DNA of 23,136 bases from a virus, in IMG/VR virus record IMGVR_UViG_3300027759_000442, positions 1 through 23,136 of that record; one strand, given 5' to 3'. Shown here piece after piece: positions 9,866 through 18,068 of the stretch. Position numbers and translations under genes: made by a program. Each line of letters begins with the position of its first letter. Position 1 is the stretch's first letter. The notes under the pieces were generated by a model, which had not been told where the DNA came from, ran no database searches, and saw only the letters and a list, made by a program, of their open reading frames with translations.

Positions 9866-11065
9866 ATGAACGGAACAAAAATAATTGAATTATTTATTGA
9901 TGATGATTATGAAGAAGCTGGCATTGAAGCAATTTCTTTAGTATCTCGTCCCGCCCATGAAGAAAATTGGCAAGCATTTAATTCCCAATTAGAAGAGGTT
10001 GAAACCTTAAACCCCTACACAATAATTGAAGATGATTTTTGTTCCAATCATACCTCTCTATTTAATTCAGGAGAACCATATTCAAGACTTATTAATGATG
10101 GTTGGGATATTGTTAAAGTTGAAAAGATAACTCCTCAGGACGTCTATAAGATGCAACAGGAAAAGTTTTCAGCGCCTAATGACCCATCTCAATTAGATAC
10201 AGATAATTTAAGAATTAGATATAAGTATATTGGTCCAAGAGACCCAGATAATAGAGCATTCTGTGCATCTATGTTAGCCAATGATTTAGTTTATAGAATT
10301 GAAGATATTGAAAAGTTATCAAATCCAGAATTTGGCTCTTACAATATATTTTTATTTCGTGGTTCGTATAACTGTCGTCATGCGTGGGTTAGATTATTAT
10401 ACAAGAAACAAGGACAAATTAGAAATGATGGTTCTTCAACAAGAAACAGAATTGAAGGTGGAGAAGATATAGTAGTAGGACCAGATACAAGACCAGGACC
10501 AACAATTGCAAATGCAAGTAATCCTGATGCAAAACAATGGAAGAAAGGAACTGAAAGAAACGGATTAGAAGATAGACAATATCTTATGAGTGAAGAGATG
10601 GATATAGAACCAAACCCATGTTGGGATGGTTATGAACCAATAGGATTAAAAGATGATGGTTCTCCAAACTGTGTTCCAGTTAAAATGACAAAAGATGACT
10701 TTGCTGAAAGCATTACTGATTATCCAGAAGGAGTTAAAGGTGCAGCACAAAGAGCATTGAACTATGCTGAGAAAAACGGTTGGGGTTCATGTGGAACTGG
10801 TGTTGGAAAACAAAGAGCAAATCAACTTGCAAAAGGTGAAGCAATATCTGTTGACACTGTTAAAAGAATGTATTCATATTTATCAAGACATAAAGTTGAT
10901 TTACAATCAAGTAAAGGATATGAAGATGGATGTGGAAAACTTATGTATGACGCATGGGGTGGTGCAGCAGGATTATCATGGTCAGAAAGAAAGATAAATC
11001 AACTTGAAAAAGAAAAGATGAGTGCAGCAATTTTTAAGTTAGCAGATAGAAAATTATTTAATTAA
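9866..11065 (+). CDS. MuF-like minor head protein with a C-terminal helical phage domain
   Basis: This 399-residue protein starts at ATG 9866. The N-terminus (IEAISLVSRPAHEENW) matches an opening seen in many phage head-module proteins. Residues about 121-179 carry GPRDPDNRAFC followed by YNCRHAWVRL, the Cys/His arrangement seen at the end of Mu gpF-type minor head proteins. Around 248-272 a Cys pair sits in a CWDGYEPIGLK...PNCVP motif that recurs in phage proteins. Residues about 284-375 (GVKGAAQRALNYAEKNGWGS, AISVDTVKRMYSYLSRH) form a helical domain common in phage prohead proteins. The gene precedes the Dps-like, protease and scaffold genes, consistent with a head morphogenesis or portal-vertex role. 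Fusion of these parts is read directly from the sequence; function is inferred from families. Confidence 0.7.
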   Translation: MNGTKIIELFIDDDYEEAGIEAISLVSRPAHEENWQAFNSQLEEVETLNPYTIIEDDFCSNHTSLFNSGEPYSRLINDGWDIVKVEKITPQDVYKMQQEKFSAPNDPSQLDTDNLRIRYKYIGPRDPDNRAFCASMLANDLVYRIEDIEKLSNPEFGSYNIFLFRGSYNCRHAWVRLLYKKQGQIRNDGSSTRNRIEGGEDIVVGPDTRPGPTIANASNPDAKQWKKGTERNGLEDRQYLMSEEMDIEPNPCWDGYEPIGLKDDGSPNCVPVKMTKDDFAESITDYPEGVKGAAQRALNYAEKNGWGSCGTGVGKQRANQLAKGEAISVDTVKRMYSYLSRHKVDLQSSKGYEDGCGKLMYDAWGGAAGLSWSERKINQLEKEKMSAAIFKLADRKLFN

Positions 11066-11066
11066 C

Positions 11067-11435
11067 ATGGCAACATTTGTAGAATTCATATCAAGTTTAA
11101 ATAGTTGTAAACAACAAGCCGTATTCTGGCATAATCAAACAACGTCTTATTCAACACATAAAACTTTAAATGGTTTTTATGAAGAAATAGAAGATTTGTT
11201 AGATGGATTAGTTGAAAGCACAGCAGGAATTTATGGAAGACCTGTTGATTATACAACACATGACCCAGAAGATTATGTATCAGTAGAACAAGTTATTGAA
11301 TACTTTAAAAAAGTGTATGACTACGTTCAAACTGAAAGAAAAAATTTATATCAAGAAAGTTGGATACAAAATCAAATTGACGAGATAGCAGCATTAGTTG
11401 CACAAACATTATACCTTTTAACTTTAAATAAGTAA
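11067..11435 (+). CDS. Dps/ferritin-like small protein (DUF5856-like)
   Basis: This 122-residue all-helical protein starts one base after the previous stop (TAA-C-ATG) and its own TAA overlaps the next ATG by one base (TAATG). The region FWHNQTTSYSTHKTLNGFYE and following EDLLDGLVES (residues 20-51) looks like the first helices of Dps-type ferritin-like bundles. His22, His31, Glu39/Glu40, Asp46 and Glu50 are candidate metal ligands. Similar short proteins (DUF5856, from memory) occur among structural genes of large myoviruses. The role could be DNA or metal handling in the infected cell or the virion. The bundle is a reasonable call; iron binding or oxidase activity is unproven. Confidence 0.6.
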   Translation: MATFVEFISSLNSCKQQAVFWHNQTTSYSTHKTLNGFYEEIEDLLDGLVESTAGIYGRPVDYTTHDPEDYVSVEQVIEYFKKVYDYVQTERKNLYQESWIQNQIDEIAALVAQTLYLLTLNK

Positions 11436-11920
11436 TGGATAATATATTAAAGAAGACCTTTGCATTAGACGAAGAAAAGAAAATGATTATTGGGGCAGCA
11501 ATGATACCCAATAAAATGATTATTCGTTATGATGAATTAGGAAATCCTTACTACGTTTATTTTAGTAAACAGAGTATTCAAAAAATGTCCGCCAAATTTT
11601 TAAGAGAAAAGCGCACGGATGAAGCCAGTGTAGAACATGATGGTAAAAAATTAGGTTCTGAAAAAGTATTTATAACAGAGAGTTGGGTTAGTGATGACCC
11701 AGTTTACGATAAATCACACAAATATGGATTTAATCTTCCATCGGGAACATGGTTTGTTTCAATGAAGATTAATGATAATAGCGTGTGGAAAATGATTAAA
11801 GAGAAATCTTTAAATGGATTTTCAGTTGAAGGGTTATTTGCTGAAAAATCTATGTTCTCAAAAGAGGACAAACAAATAAACCAAATTACTCAAATACTTA
11901 AATCAATTACAGATGAATAG
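11435..11920 (+). CDS. Prohead serine protease, XkdF-like
   Basis: This 161-residue protein matches the length and pattern of XkdF-type phage proteases, which cleave scaffold and capsid precursors during head maturation. The predicted catalytic His68 lies in ASVEHDGK and the predicted nucleophile Ser130 in LNGFSVEG, the two signature motifs of the family; ESWVSDDPVYDK (82-93) also fits. ATG 11435 overlaps the upstream TAA by one base, and the gene's end overlaps the scaffold start by 8 bases, so the protease and its presumed substrate are probably translationally coupled. The place between the minor head protein and scaffold/capsid genes is standard for a head protease. Confidence 0.85.
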   Translation: MDNILKKTFALDEEKKMIIGAAMIPNKMIIRYDELGNPYYVYFSKQSIQKMSAKFLREKRTDEASVEHDGKKLGSEKVFITESWVSDDPVYDKSHKYGFNLPSGTWFVSMKINDNSVWKMIKEKSLNGFSVEGLFAEKSMFSKEDKQINQITQILKSITDE

Positions 11921-12707
11921 TAAACAAGCAATTAACAAGATTATGACAATCCTTAATCTAACTCCTCAAAAATTTTATGAGTGCAAAACCGACCAAGGTG
12001 TGCAACTTAAGATGGAAGGTGATTTAGAAGTAGGCGGTCCAATCTATGTTGCAACCGATGAAGGCATGATACCAGCTCCAGATGGAGTTCATAAAATTGA
12101 AGATGGTTCAGAACTTGAAGTAATGGATGGTAAAGTTTCCAAGATTAAAATGGGAAATGATACTGAAATTACGGATGACGCTAAGGTTGAAGACGCAAAA
12201 GAAAAAGTAGAAATTGCTGATGAGACAATGTCAGAAATTGAAATGGAATTTGGTGATGTAAAACTTAAAAGTGGCGAAGTATTAAGACTTGGCAATGACG
12301 AACCAGGAGTGGATGTCATGGTTAGAAAAGTCGGATATGACGGAACTTTAAGTGCAATTGCTGATGGTGAATATGAAACTGAAGGTGGAAAGATGATTTC
12401 TATTACAGGTGGAGTTATTGACGGTTATCAAGATGCATCTTCCAAAGAACAAAAAATTGAAAAGACAGAAGACATGTCAGCGGTTGAAATTGCACAAATA
12501 TTTGCTCAAGCCTTAAAAAAGTTTGAAGATAAATTAGATGCAATGGAACAAAAATTTACTGGTCTTGAAACAAAATTTACAAAATTTGCTAAAGAACCAG
12601 CGGGTGAAAAAGTATACAATCAAAAAACTGTAAACTTTGAAGATAATGCTCCACATACAAAATTGGACAGCTTCAGAAAAATGAGAGAATTACTCTCAAA
12701 CAAATAA
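11913..12707 (+). CDS. Scaffold-like prohead core protein
   Basis: This 264-residue, very acidic protein starts at ATG 11913 inside the last codons of the protease gene. The first about 180 residues hold repeated Gly/Asp turns (PDGVHKIEDGSELEVMDGKV and a similar block near 150), typical of prohead core proteins of Bacteroidetes phages. Residues about 187-225 (SAVEIAQIFAQALKKFEDKL, then MEQKFTGLETKFTKF) form a coiled coil. The C-terminus (KLDSFRKMRELLSNK) is basic and could touch the capsid shell. Position between protease and major capsid supports a scaffolding role; no direct motif proves it. Confidence 0.65.
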   Translation: MNSKQAINKIMTILNLTPQKFYECKTDQGVQLKMEGDLEVGGPIYVATDEGMIPAPDGVHKIEDGSELEVMDGKVSKIKMGNDTEITDDAKVEDAKEKVEIADETMSEIEMEFGDVKLKSGEVLRLGNDEPGVDVMVRKVGYDGTLSAIADGEYETEGGKMISITGGVIDGYQDASSKEQKIEKTEDMSAVEIAQIFAQALKKFEDKLDAMEQKFTGLETKFTKFAKEPAGEKVYNQKTVNFEDNAPHTKLDSFRKMRELLSNK

Positions 12708-12732
12708 ATTAAAAAAATAAAAATTTTAAAAA

Positions 12733-13701
12733 ATGAATTACAAAAAATCATTAAAAAAATTAGACTTTTCATATGACTTAGCTGGTCTTAGTAATTACGT
12801 AGACCAATTAAATACTGATATTATTCAAGAGGCCGTGTTGTCTCCAATTACAATGTCGTATTTAAATGTCATTTTGGGAATTAAAGGCACACAAAATGTC
12901 AATCTATTAAGTGAAACATTAGAAGTGCAAAATGGTAATACTTGTGGATGGGAAAATTCCGGTTCAACAACGTTTACTACAGCACCAATTACAGTTGGAC
13001 AATATAAAGTAAATCAATCTTTATGTTTACAATCTCTAAACGAATTATGGCTTGGCCAGTTTTTAAACGCGGGCTCATATAACGAAAATGCTCCATTTGA
13101 ACAAGCGATAGTAGACCTTCAGACGCGCCAAATCAAGCGTTTTAACGAGGATACGCTATGGCAGGCTACATCAGGTTCAAGTTCGTTCTCTGGTTTCATT
13201 GAATTATTTGCAAATACAGCAGGTGTTTATCAATTAACAGGTGCAACAGCACTTTGTTCAATCACTGGTGCAACAGTTCAAGAAAAAGCAAATAGAGTAT
13301 TAGAGCAAGTTGATAATATTATTGATGCATTAAATAGAAATATTTTCCAAAGAGATGATGTTATTATTTATATGGGTTTACCCGCTTTTAAATGTTATTT
13401 GACGAGTTTGAGAAATGTTAACAATTTTCATATTGATACAAGAAATGAAAAATTAGGTCAAGTGTATGAAGTATACCATCCTCAAACAAACTTTAAAGTT
13501 GTTGGTTGTCCTGGATTAAACACAGATTTAATTGCAGCAGGTCCGATGCAATTCATGCTTGCAGGAACGGATTTAATGTCGGATGAAGATAGCTTCAGAA
13601 GCTGGTTTTCTATGGATTTCCAAGAGGTCAGAATTATGAGTGCTTGGAAATTGGGAACCGCTCTAGCATTCCCAGAATTTTTCGTGACGAACGGATTATA
13701 A
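12733..13701 (+). CDS. Major capsid protein (HK97-fold family)
   Basis: This 322-residue protein forms the icosahedral shell. Length and the C-terminal DEDSFRSWFSMDFQEVRIM, followed by a WKLGTALAFPEFF stretch, fit the major capsid proteins of Bacteroidetes phages. It lies right after the protease and scaffold genes. ATG 12733 sits behind a pure A/T leader (12708-12732, AATTAAAAAAAT-like), as expected for a host that favours A-rich leaders over Shine-Dalgarno sites. A stable hairpin follows the stop (13712-13735). The HK97 fold is inferred from family and context. Confidence 0.87.
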   Translation: MNYKKSLKKLDFSYDLAGLSNYVDQLNTDIIQEAVLSPITMSYLNVILGIKGTQNVNLLSETLEVQNGNTCGWENSGSTTFTTAPITVGQYKVNQSLCLQSLNELWLGQFLNAGSYNENAPFEQAIVDLQTRQIKRFNEDTLWQATSGSSSFSGFIELFANTAGVYQLTGATALCSITGATVQEKANRVLEQVDNIIDALNRNIFQRDDVIIYMGLPAFKCYLTSLRNVNNFHIDTRNEKLGQVYEVYHPQTNFKVVGCPGLNTDLIAAGPMQFMLAGTDLMSDEDSFRSWFSMDFQEVRIMSAWKLGTALAFPEFFVTNGL

Positions 13702-13711
13702 TATTTTTATT

Positions 13712-13735
13712 GAAGGAGGTGAAATATCCTCCTTC
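13712..13735 (+). terminator. Hairpin after the major capsid gene
   Basis: GAAGGAGG (13712-13719) pairs perfectly with CCTCCTTC (13728-13735) across an 8-base loop. Only a short T run follows (TTTAAATAA), so it is a weak terminator or an mRNA-stabilising 3' end. Confidence 0.65.
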
Positions 13736-13779
13736 TTTAAATAAACAAAATAAACTAAAACAATAATAAATTAATTTTT

Positions 13780-14310
13780 ATGGCTTGTAATATAACAGCT
13801 GGCATTCCTTTGGGATGTCGCGATAATGCGGGTGGAGTAGCAACAATGTGGATTACTGATTATGATAACATCACATTCATTGGTTCAACAGGAGCTACAC
13901 CAGACCAAATTACTTCAATAAGCGGTTCAGGTGTTTTTTATACTTATGAACTTATCAGGACTTCTAGTCAATTTACAGAAACTGTGAATGCGAGTTTAGA
14001 AGCGGGAACCGTTTACTATCAAGATGAATTAGCAACATACTTTGCTAAGATGACACAAGAGAAAAGAAACATTCTTAAAGTATTAGCTCAAAATCAAAAA
14101 TTAGCGGTTGTCTATGAAGACAACAACGGAGATTATTGGTTAATGGGACAAAACTACGGAAGTTTCATAAGTGCGGGAACACAAGTTTCCGGAAAGGCCC
14201 TTGGCGATGCCAACGGACTGAACATGACTTTCCAATCTCTTGAACAATTCCCTATCAATTCTTTGAGTGGCACTCTTGCAAGTGTTATCCAAGGTTTTAC
14301 GATAGCATAA
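13780..14310 (+). CDS. Tail tube-like structural protein
   Basis: This 176-residue protein starts at ATG 13780 (MACNITAGIPLGCRDNAGG). The opening with two Cys and Gly-rich turns, the central TVYYQDELATYFAKMTQEKR and the pattern NGDYWLMGQNYG...GKALGDANGLNMTF are familiar from an abundant structural protein encoded beside the capsid gene in Bacteroides and flavobacterial phages, usually regarded as tail tube or a similar virion protein. It has no membrane segment and appears beta-rich. Hairpins flank it on both sides (13712-13735 and 14327-14357), which may give it its own transcript level. Virion role is likely; tube versus another head-tail protein is not settled here. Confidence 0.65.
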   Translation: MACNITAGIPLGCRDNAGGVATMWITDYDNITFIGSTGATPDQITSISGSGVFYTYELIRTSSQFTETVNASLEAGTVYYQDELATYFAKMTQEKRNILKVLAQNQKLAVVYEDNNGDYWLMGQNYGSFISAGTQVSGKALGDANGLNMTFQSLEQFPINSLSGTLASVIQGFTIA

Positions 14311-14326
14311 TCACAAAACAATTTAA

Positions 14327-14366
14327 ACATGGGAGGGTATACATTACTCTCCTGTGTTTTATTTTT
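14327..14366 (+). terminator. Rho-independent terminator after the tail tube-like gene
   Basis: ACATGGGAG (14327-14335) pairs with CTCCTGTGT (14349-14357) as a 9-bp stem with two G-T pairs, followed by TTTTATTTTT. The hairpin lies between the tube-like gene and the adhesin ATG at 14372. Confidence 0.7.
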
Positions 14367-14371
14367 ATATC

Positions 14372-16270
14372 ATGATATTAATAAAGACTAACCAGGAAAA
14401 TACAATTGTAATAACAGTATCACAAAATGCTGAATTACCAAATCCACAATGGTTATTTTCATTTACTCATATCTTTTCAAAAAGAACAGTTAGATTTGTT
14501 TTACCAAATGTGTCAACACATAAAAGTAGATATGATGAATTTGTTTTTGTTGAAGGACAAGGTGCTAATGAAATTGCTTTTCCATTTGAAGGTCAATATA
14601 TTTATAATGTCTATGAACAAGTTGCACAAATTCCTGAAAATCTTAATCCAGCCTTAGCATATAATGTTGTTGAAACTGGTATTGCTACCGTAATTGCAAT
14701 GTCTTCATCTACAACAAATGATTATTATGAAGAATTTATTTCTCCAAATGAATTTAATGCAAACTATATTTTTGCTCCTAATGAATTAAATCCTCCAACA
14801 CAAACTCCTACTGAGACTGCAACCAATACTCCAACTCCATCAATAACACCAACAAACACACCTACAGCCTCCATTACGCCATCCAATACAGCAACCCCTA
14901 CAGAAACACCAGTGATTAGTCCAAGTCCAACCACAACATCTACAATCACTCCTACACCAAGTATTACTGCATCACATACTCCAACCAAAACACCAACACA
15001 AACTCCGACTAATACAAAGACTTCAACGCCTACGCCTACTAATACAAAAACACAAACTCCTACACCAACCACAACAACAACTTTGACGGCTACGCCAACT
15101 CAAACTGCATCTAATACTCCTACCCCAACTCAAACTAAAACCCCTACCCAAACTCCTACTAATACTAAAACTCCTACTCAAACGCCAACTCCAAGTATTA
15201 CTGCATCACAAACTCAAACTCCTAGCCCTACAACAACTTTAACGGCTACACCAACTCAAACACAAACATCTACAAATACTCCTACGCCAAGTATTACTGC
15301 CTCACAAACAATGACGCCTACTCCAAGTATTACGGCAAGCCAAACACAAACTCCTACTAATACTCCTACCCCTACTCAAACCCCTACAAATACTATAACT
15401 CAAACACAAACGCCAACTAACACAGCAAGTCAAACTCAAACCCCTACACCAAGTATTACAGCAAGTCAAACAATGACACCTACTAATACTAATACTCAAA
15501 CAGGAAGTCCTACACCAACTCCTACTGCAACACCATTTAGTCCAGCATCACTTAGTCCAGTTATTTGGGTGGATTTCTCAGATACCGCAACAATGACATT
15601 TAGGGCAGGAACAAATTTCTTAGAAAAAATAACAAATAAAGGAGTTTATGGTGGATTAACAGCATTTACTCAAACTAATGCTGCGGACCAACCAGCAATT
15701 TCATCTTGGACCGGTTCTTCAAGTGTTGTAATATCAGCAACAACAGTTTCTAATGATTGGGTAAATTCAAATATATCAACAACAGGTTCTTCAAATTGGA
15801 CAAGAATAGTTGTTGTTAGTGAAAAAAGCGGCGGTTTCCAACCATATAGATGGTCATTTAATTCAGGAGCCTCTTCAGTATCAACATATAATAATAATGG
15901 TGGAAATTATTTTAAATCTCTTTTTAATGGTTCTAGTTTTTTATATTTCAGAAGAGATTGTGCATTAACAAATAGACCAAATAGTGGTCAAACAATAATT
16001 GATTACATTTCAACATCTGCAGCAACGCCAATAAGTTATTCTGAATGTAATACAAGTGCATTTACAGAAACAACAACAGCAGGTTCAAATGGAGCAACAG
16101 TTCAAAACTTTCCTTCTGCAGGAACACTTTCTTTAATAAATGAAACAGGCACAACTACGGCATTAACTGGTCAAATTGGAGAAGTAATTTTATTTACAAG
16201 AGAATTAACCTCAACTGAAAAAACAAATATTAATAATTATTTAAAAAATAAATGGGGATTAAAATATTAA
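14372..16270 (+). CDS. Pro/Thr-stalked adhesin with C-terminal LamG/ConA-like domain
   Basis: ATG 14372 was chosen over an in-frame GTG at 14354, because the GTG lies inside the terminator stem. The 632-residue product has three parts. Residues 1 to about 135 are a compact virion-anchor domain (MILIKTNQENTIVITVSQNA; LPNVSTHKSRYDEFVFVEGQ), a type seen in Bacteroidetes phage structural proteins. Residues about 141-388 are a 248-residue Pro/Thr/Gln/Asn/Ser stalk. Residues about 392-632 are a LamG/ConA-like lectin sandwich beginning LSPVIWVDFSDTATMTF and ending ELTSTEKTNINNYLKNKWGL, a hallmark end of such modules. Likely a fibre or head/neck decoration that holds a sugar-binding domain away from the particle. 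The ligand cannot be read from the sequence. Confidence 0.7.
   Translation: MILIKTNQENTIVITVSQNAELPNPQWLFSFTHIFSKRTVRFVLPNVSTHKSRYDEFVFVEGQGANEIAFPFEGQYIYNVYEQVAQIPENLNPALAYNVVETGIATVIAMSSSTTNDYYEEFISPNEFNANYIFAPNELNPPTQTPTETATNTPTPSITPTNTPTASITPSNTATPTETPVISPSPTTTSTITPTPSITASHTPTKTPTQTPTNTKTSTPTPTNTKTQTPTPTTTTTLTATPTQTASNTPTPTQTKTPTQTPTNTKTPTQTPTPSITASQTQTPSPTTTLTATPTQTQTSTNTPTPSITASQTMTPTPSITASQTQTPTNTPTPTQTPTNTITQTQTPTNTASQTQTPTPSITASQTMTPTNTNTQTGSPTPTPTATPFSPASLSPVIWVDFSDTATMTFRAGTNFLEKITNKGVYGGLTAFTQTNAADQPAISSWTGSSSVVISATTVSNDWVNSNISTTGSSNWTRIVVVSEKSGGFQPYRWSFNSGASSVSTYNNNGGNYFKSLFNGSSFLYFRRDCALTNRPNSGQTIIDYISTSAATPISYSECNTSAFTETTTAGSNGATVQNFPSAGTLSLINETGTTTALTGQIGEVILFTRELTSTEKTNINNYLKNKWGLKY
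14792..15535 (+). repeat. Long Pro/Thr-rich coding repeat (248-codon stalk)
   Basis: All 248 codons belong to a low-complexity TP/TN/TQ/TS tract. It has a higher-order period: the block PSITAS occurs five times, at 14957-14974, 15191-15208, 15287-15304, 15323-15340 and 15449-15466, the first two identical at DNA level. Another block (TLTATPTQT) occurs twice. Asp is absent and the only charged residues are a few Lys, His and Glu. Confidence 0.9.
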
Positions 16271-16273
16271 AGT

Positions 16274-16543
16274 ATGAAAGGTTGGTTAAAATATAATACA
16301 GAACAAGAAGGAATTAATTTAATTAATTCAATAAATACTTGTTTAGGTTTACCTCAAGGTGAAACAATAACTTGGTATGATGCACCATTGGCAATGTGTT
16401 CTTTAAGTCCATTAAGTGCATCAACAGAATTTTGGGGTTATGTTGTTAAAGTAGACACAGACCAAATGGGACAGTGTTTAACTGAAACAGAACTTAATTC
16501 AATTATTCAAATACCTGATGATATAAATAATTGTCAAATTTAA
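16274..16543 (+). CDS. Small protein downstream of the adhesin, function unknown
   Basis: An 89-residue protein starting at ATG 16274, 3 bases after the adhesin stop. It opens MKGWLKYNTEQEGINLINSI and has three Cys residues and a Trp-rich middle. Similar short proteins follow fibre genes in Bacteroidetes phages, from memory, so a fibre accessory or assembly role is possible, but no family was recognised with confidence. Its TAA (16541-16543) is followed by the next ATG after 2 bases. Confidence 0.6.
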   Translation: MKGWLKYNTEQEGINLINSINTCLGLPQGETITWYDAPLAMCSLSPLSASTEFWGYVVKVDTDQMGQCLTETELNSIIQIPDDINNCQI

Positions 16544-16545
16544 TT

Positions 16546-16809
16546 ATGGAAGAAATACAATACGTAGCCATTTTAACTATCAATCAAAAAGATAGTTTAG
16601 TGGGAGAATTAGTTTGTCCTGATGTTTATTTTAATCCAACCTTAGATGTAAATGAAGAGTGGTTTATATCTGATGATGAAATCAATGCGTCAATATATCC
16701 ACAACATGACTGGATTAAAGATTTAACTTTATCAGTATATCAAGGACCTTATGTTCCACTGCCAACACCATCAGGAGATACAATAACAATATCAGGAACA
16801 ACAATTTGA
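16546..16809 (+). CDS. Small protein of unknown function
   Basis: An 87-residue protein. ATG 16546 (TAA-TT-ATG) is preferred to an upstream in-frame TTG at 16531, because it sits at the same 2-base distance from the previous stop as other genes here. It opens MEEIQYVAILTINQKDSLVG and has an acidic middle (residues 38-52) and a Thr/Ile-rich end (SGDTITISGTTI). It appears beta-rich with no membrane segment. It stops with TGA. Located between an adhesin and the portal; a minor virion or fibre-associated protein is possible. No family recognised. Confidence 0.55.
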   Translation: MEEIQYVAILTINQKDSLVGELVCPDVYFNPTLDVNEEWFISDDEINASIYPQHDWIKDLTLSVYQGPYVPLPTPSGDTITISGTTI

Positions 16810-16839
16810 TTATTGAGATAAAAAACTATATTTATAATT

Positions 16840-18066
16840 ATGAGTGAGAATAAAGAATTTGAATTTAAAGTATTAGATTTTGCAGCAAGTGCTAGAGTTC
16901 CTATCATTGAAGAAAATTTAATAATTAATACAAGAACTCCATGGGTTTATTATGGGCCAGCCAATCTTGCACCACAAGAACTAATCCGTTTATACAATTC
17001 ATCTCCAACACATAGAGCAGCAATTACATCAAAGTGGTATGCTGTAAGAGGAGAAGAAATAACATTAAGGTCTGGTGAAAATTCTAGACTTGAAATGGTT
17101 AATAGTATTGGAGATAAGGTATATGATTTATGGTCAAAGGCTTGTTTAGATTTTATTCTCTATGGAGCGTTTGCAATTAATATAGTTTGGAGACGCGATA
17201 GAGAACAAGGATTTGAAATGTATTATATTGATACATCAAAACTAAGAGCCGAAAAGTCTGACATGAATGATAGAATAAATAATTTTTATTACTCAAGTGA
17301 TTGGGCTTTTCCAAAAAAGTTTGTTCCAAGAAGATTACCAACGTTTAATCCAAATCATGAAGAACCTTCGCAAATTTTTTATTACACAACTCACTCTTGT
17401 GGAAATAATTATTATGCAACTCCTTCATATTGGGGAGGTGCCACGGCAATTTCTACACAAGTTGAGATATTTAATTGGCATTTCAATAATATTTGTAATG
17501 GACTTTCCCCGTCTTTATTTGTCTCATTGAATACAGGCATCCCTGGACCGGAAGAACGTGAGCAGATTTATAATAACTTAAATGCCAAATATGGCGGTTC
17601 AAATCAAAGTGGAAAATTATTTTTAACGTTTAGTGATAGTAAAGATAATGCACCAGAGATTACACCAATTACATCAAATTCTTCAGATAAAATGTGGGTT
17701 GAATTAAATCAAATGGTTCAAGAAACAATTTTAACATCACATCAAATTAGTTCACCTGAATTACTTGGTATACAAGTGCCAGGTGCATTAGGGAGTTCAG
17801 ACCATCTCGAGGCACAAGACCATTTTCAAAATTTGGTGGTCCGTCCTTTACAAACGGAAATTAAATCGGCGTTTGAAAAATTATTATCATTACGCGATGG
17901 TGGTAAACCAACTGAAATTGATATTAAACAATTTGTAATGGTATCACTTCCAGATACTGCTCCAATTAGAATTACTGACGCTAATGTTAATGAAACAAAA
18001 GATATTACAGATAAGGTTAATGAAAACAAAGATGTAGTTGATAATACAAACGAAATAATAAAATAA
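16840..18066 (+). CDS. Phage portal protein
   Basis: This 408-residue protein would form the dodecameric ring at the capsid vertex through which DNA enters and leaves. Length and pattern fit portal proteins of the HK97/PBSX type: an N-terminal TPWVYYGPANLAPQELIRLY (residues 31-50), the LDFILYGAFAINIVW helix-strand region near 103-117, a long middle with VQETILTSHQISSPELLGI (near 292-310), and a C-terminal crown/barrel helix rich in Lys, Asp and Asn. A terminase gene, its usual neighbour, is not in the window; the gene upstream is a small unknown and beyond it an adhesin. The connector begins 2 bases after the stop. Confidence 0.85.
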   Translation: MSENKEFEFKVLDFAASARVPIIEENLIINTRTPWVYYGPANLAPQELIRLYNSSPTHRAAITSKWYAVRGEEITLRSGENSRLEMVNSIGDKVYDLWSKACLDFILYGAFAINIVWRRDREQGFEMYYIDTSKLRAEKSDMNDRINNFYYSSDWAFPKKFVPRRLPTFNPNHEEPSQIFYYTTHSCGNNYYATPSYWGGATAISTQVEIFNWHFNNICNGLSPSLFVSLNTGIPGPEEREQIYNNLNAKYGGSNQSGKLFLTFSDSKDNAPEITPITSNSSDKMWVELNQMVQETILTSHQISSPELLGIQVPGALGSSDHLEAQDHFQNLVVRPLQTEIKSAFEKLLSLRDGGKPTEIDIKQFVMVSLPDTAPIRITDANVNETKDITDKVNENKDVVDNTNEIIK

Positions 18067-18068
18067 TT

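Noticed and set aside
14354-14371. GTG start for the third adhesin
   Set aside because: It lies in the terminator stem; ATG 14372 gives a normal anchor-domain N-terminus.
14764-15072. Long open frame on the - strand opposite the Pro/Thr stalk (Val/Gly/Cys repeats)
   Set aside because: It is the mirror of the low-complexity coding repeat; the same happens at 4644-4934. No start context, no promoter, and the + strand gene is clear.
14372-16270. Diversity-generating retroelement target in the adhesin
   Set aside because: No reverse transcriptase, no template repeat copy and no C-type lectin ending were found in the window.
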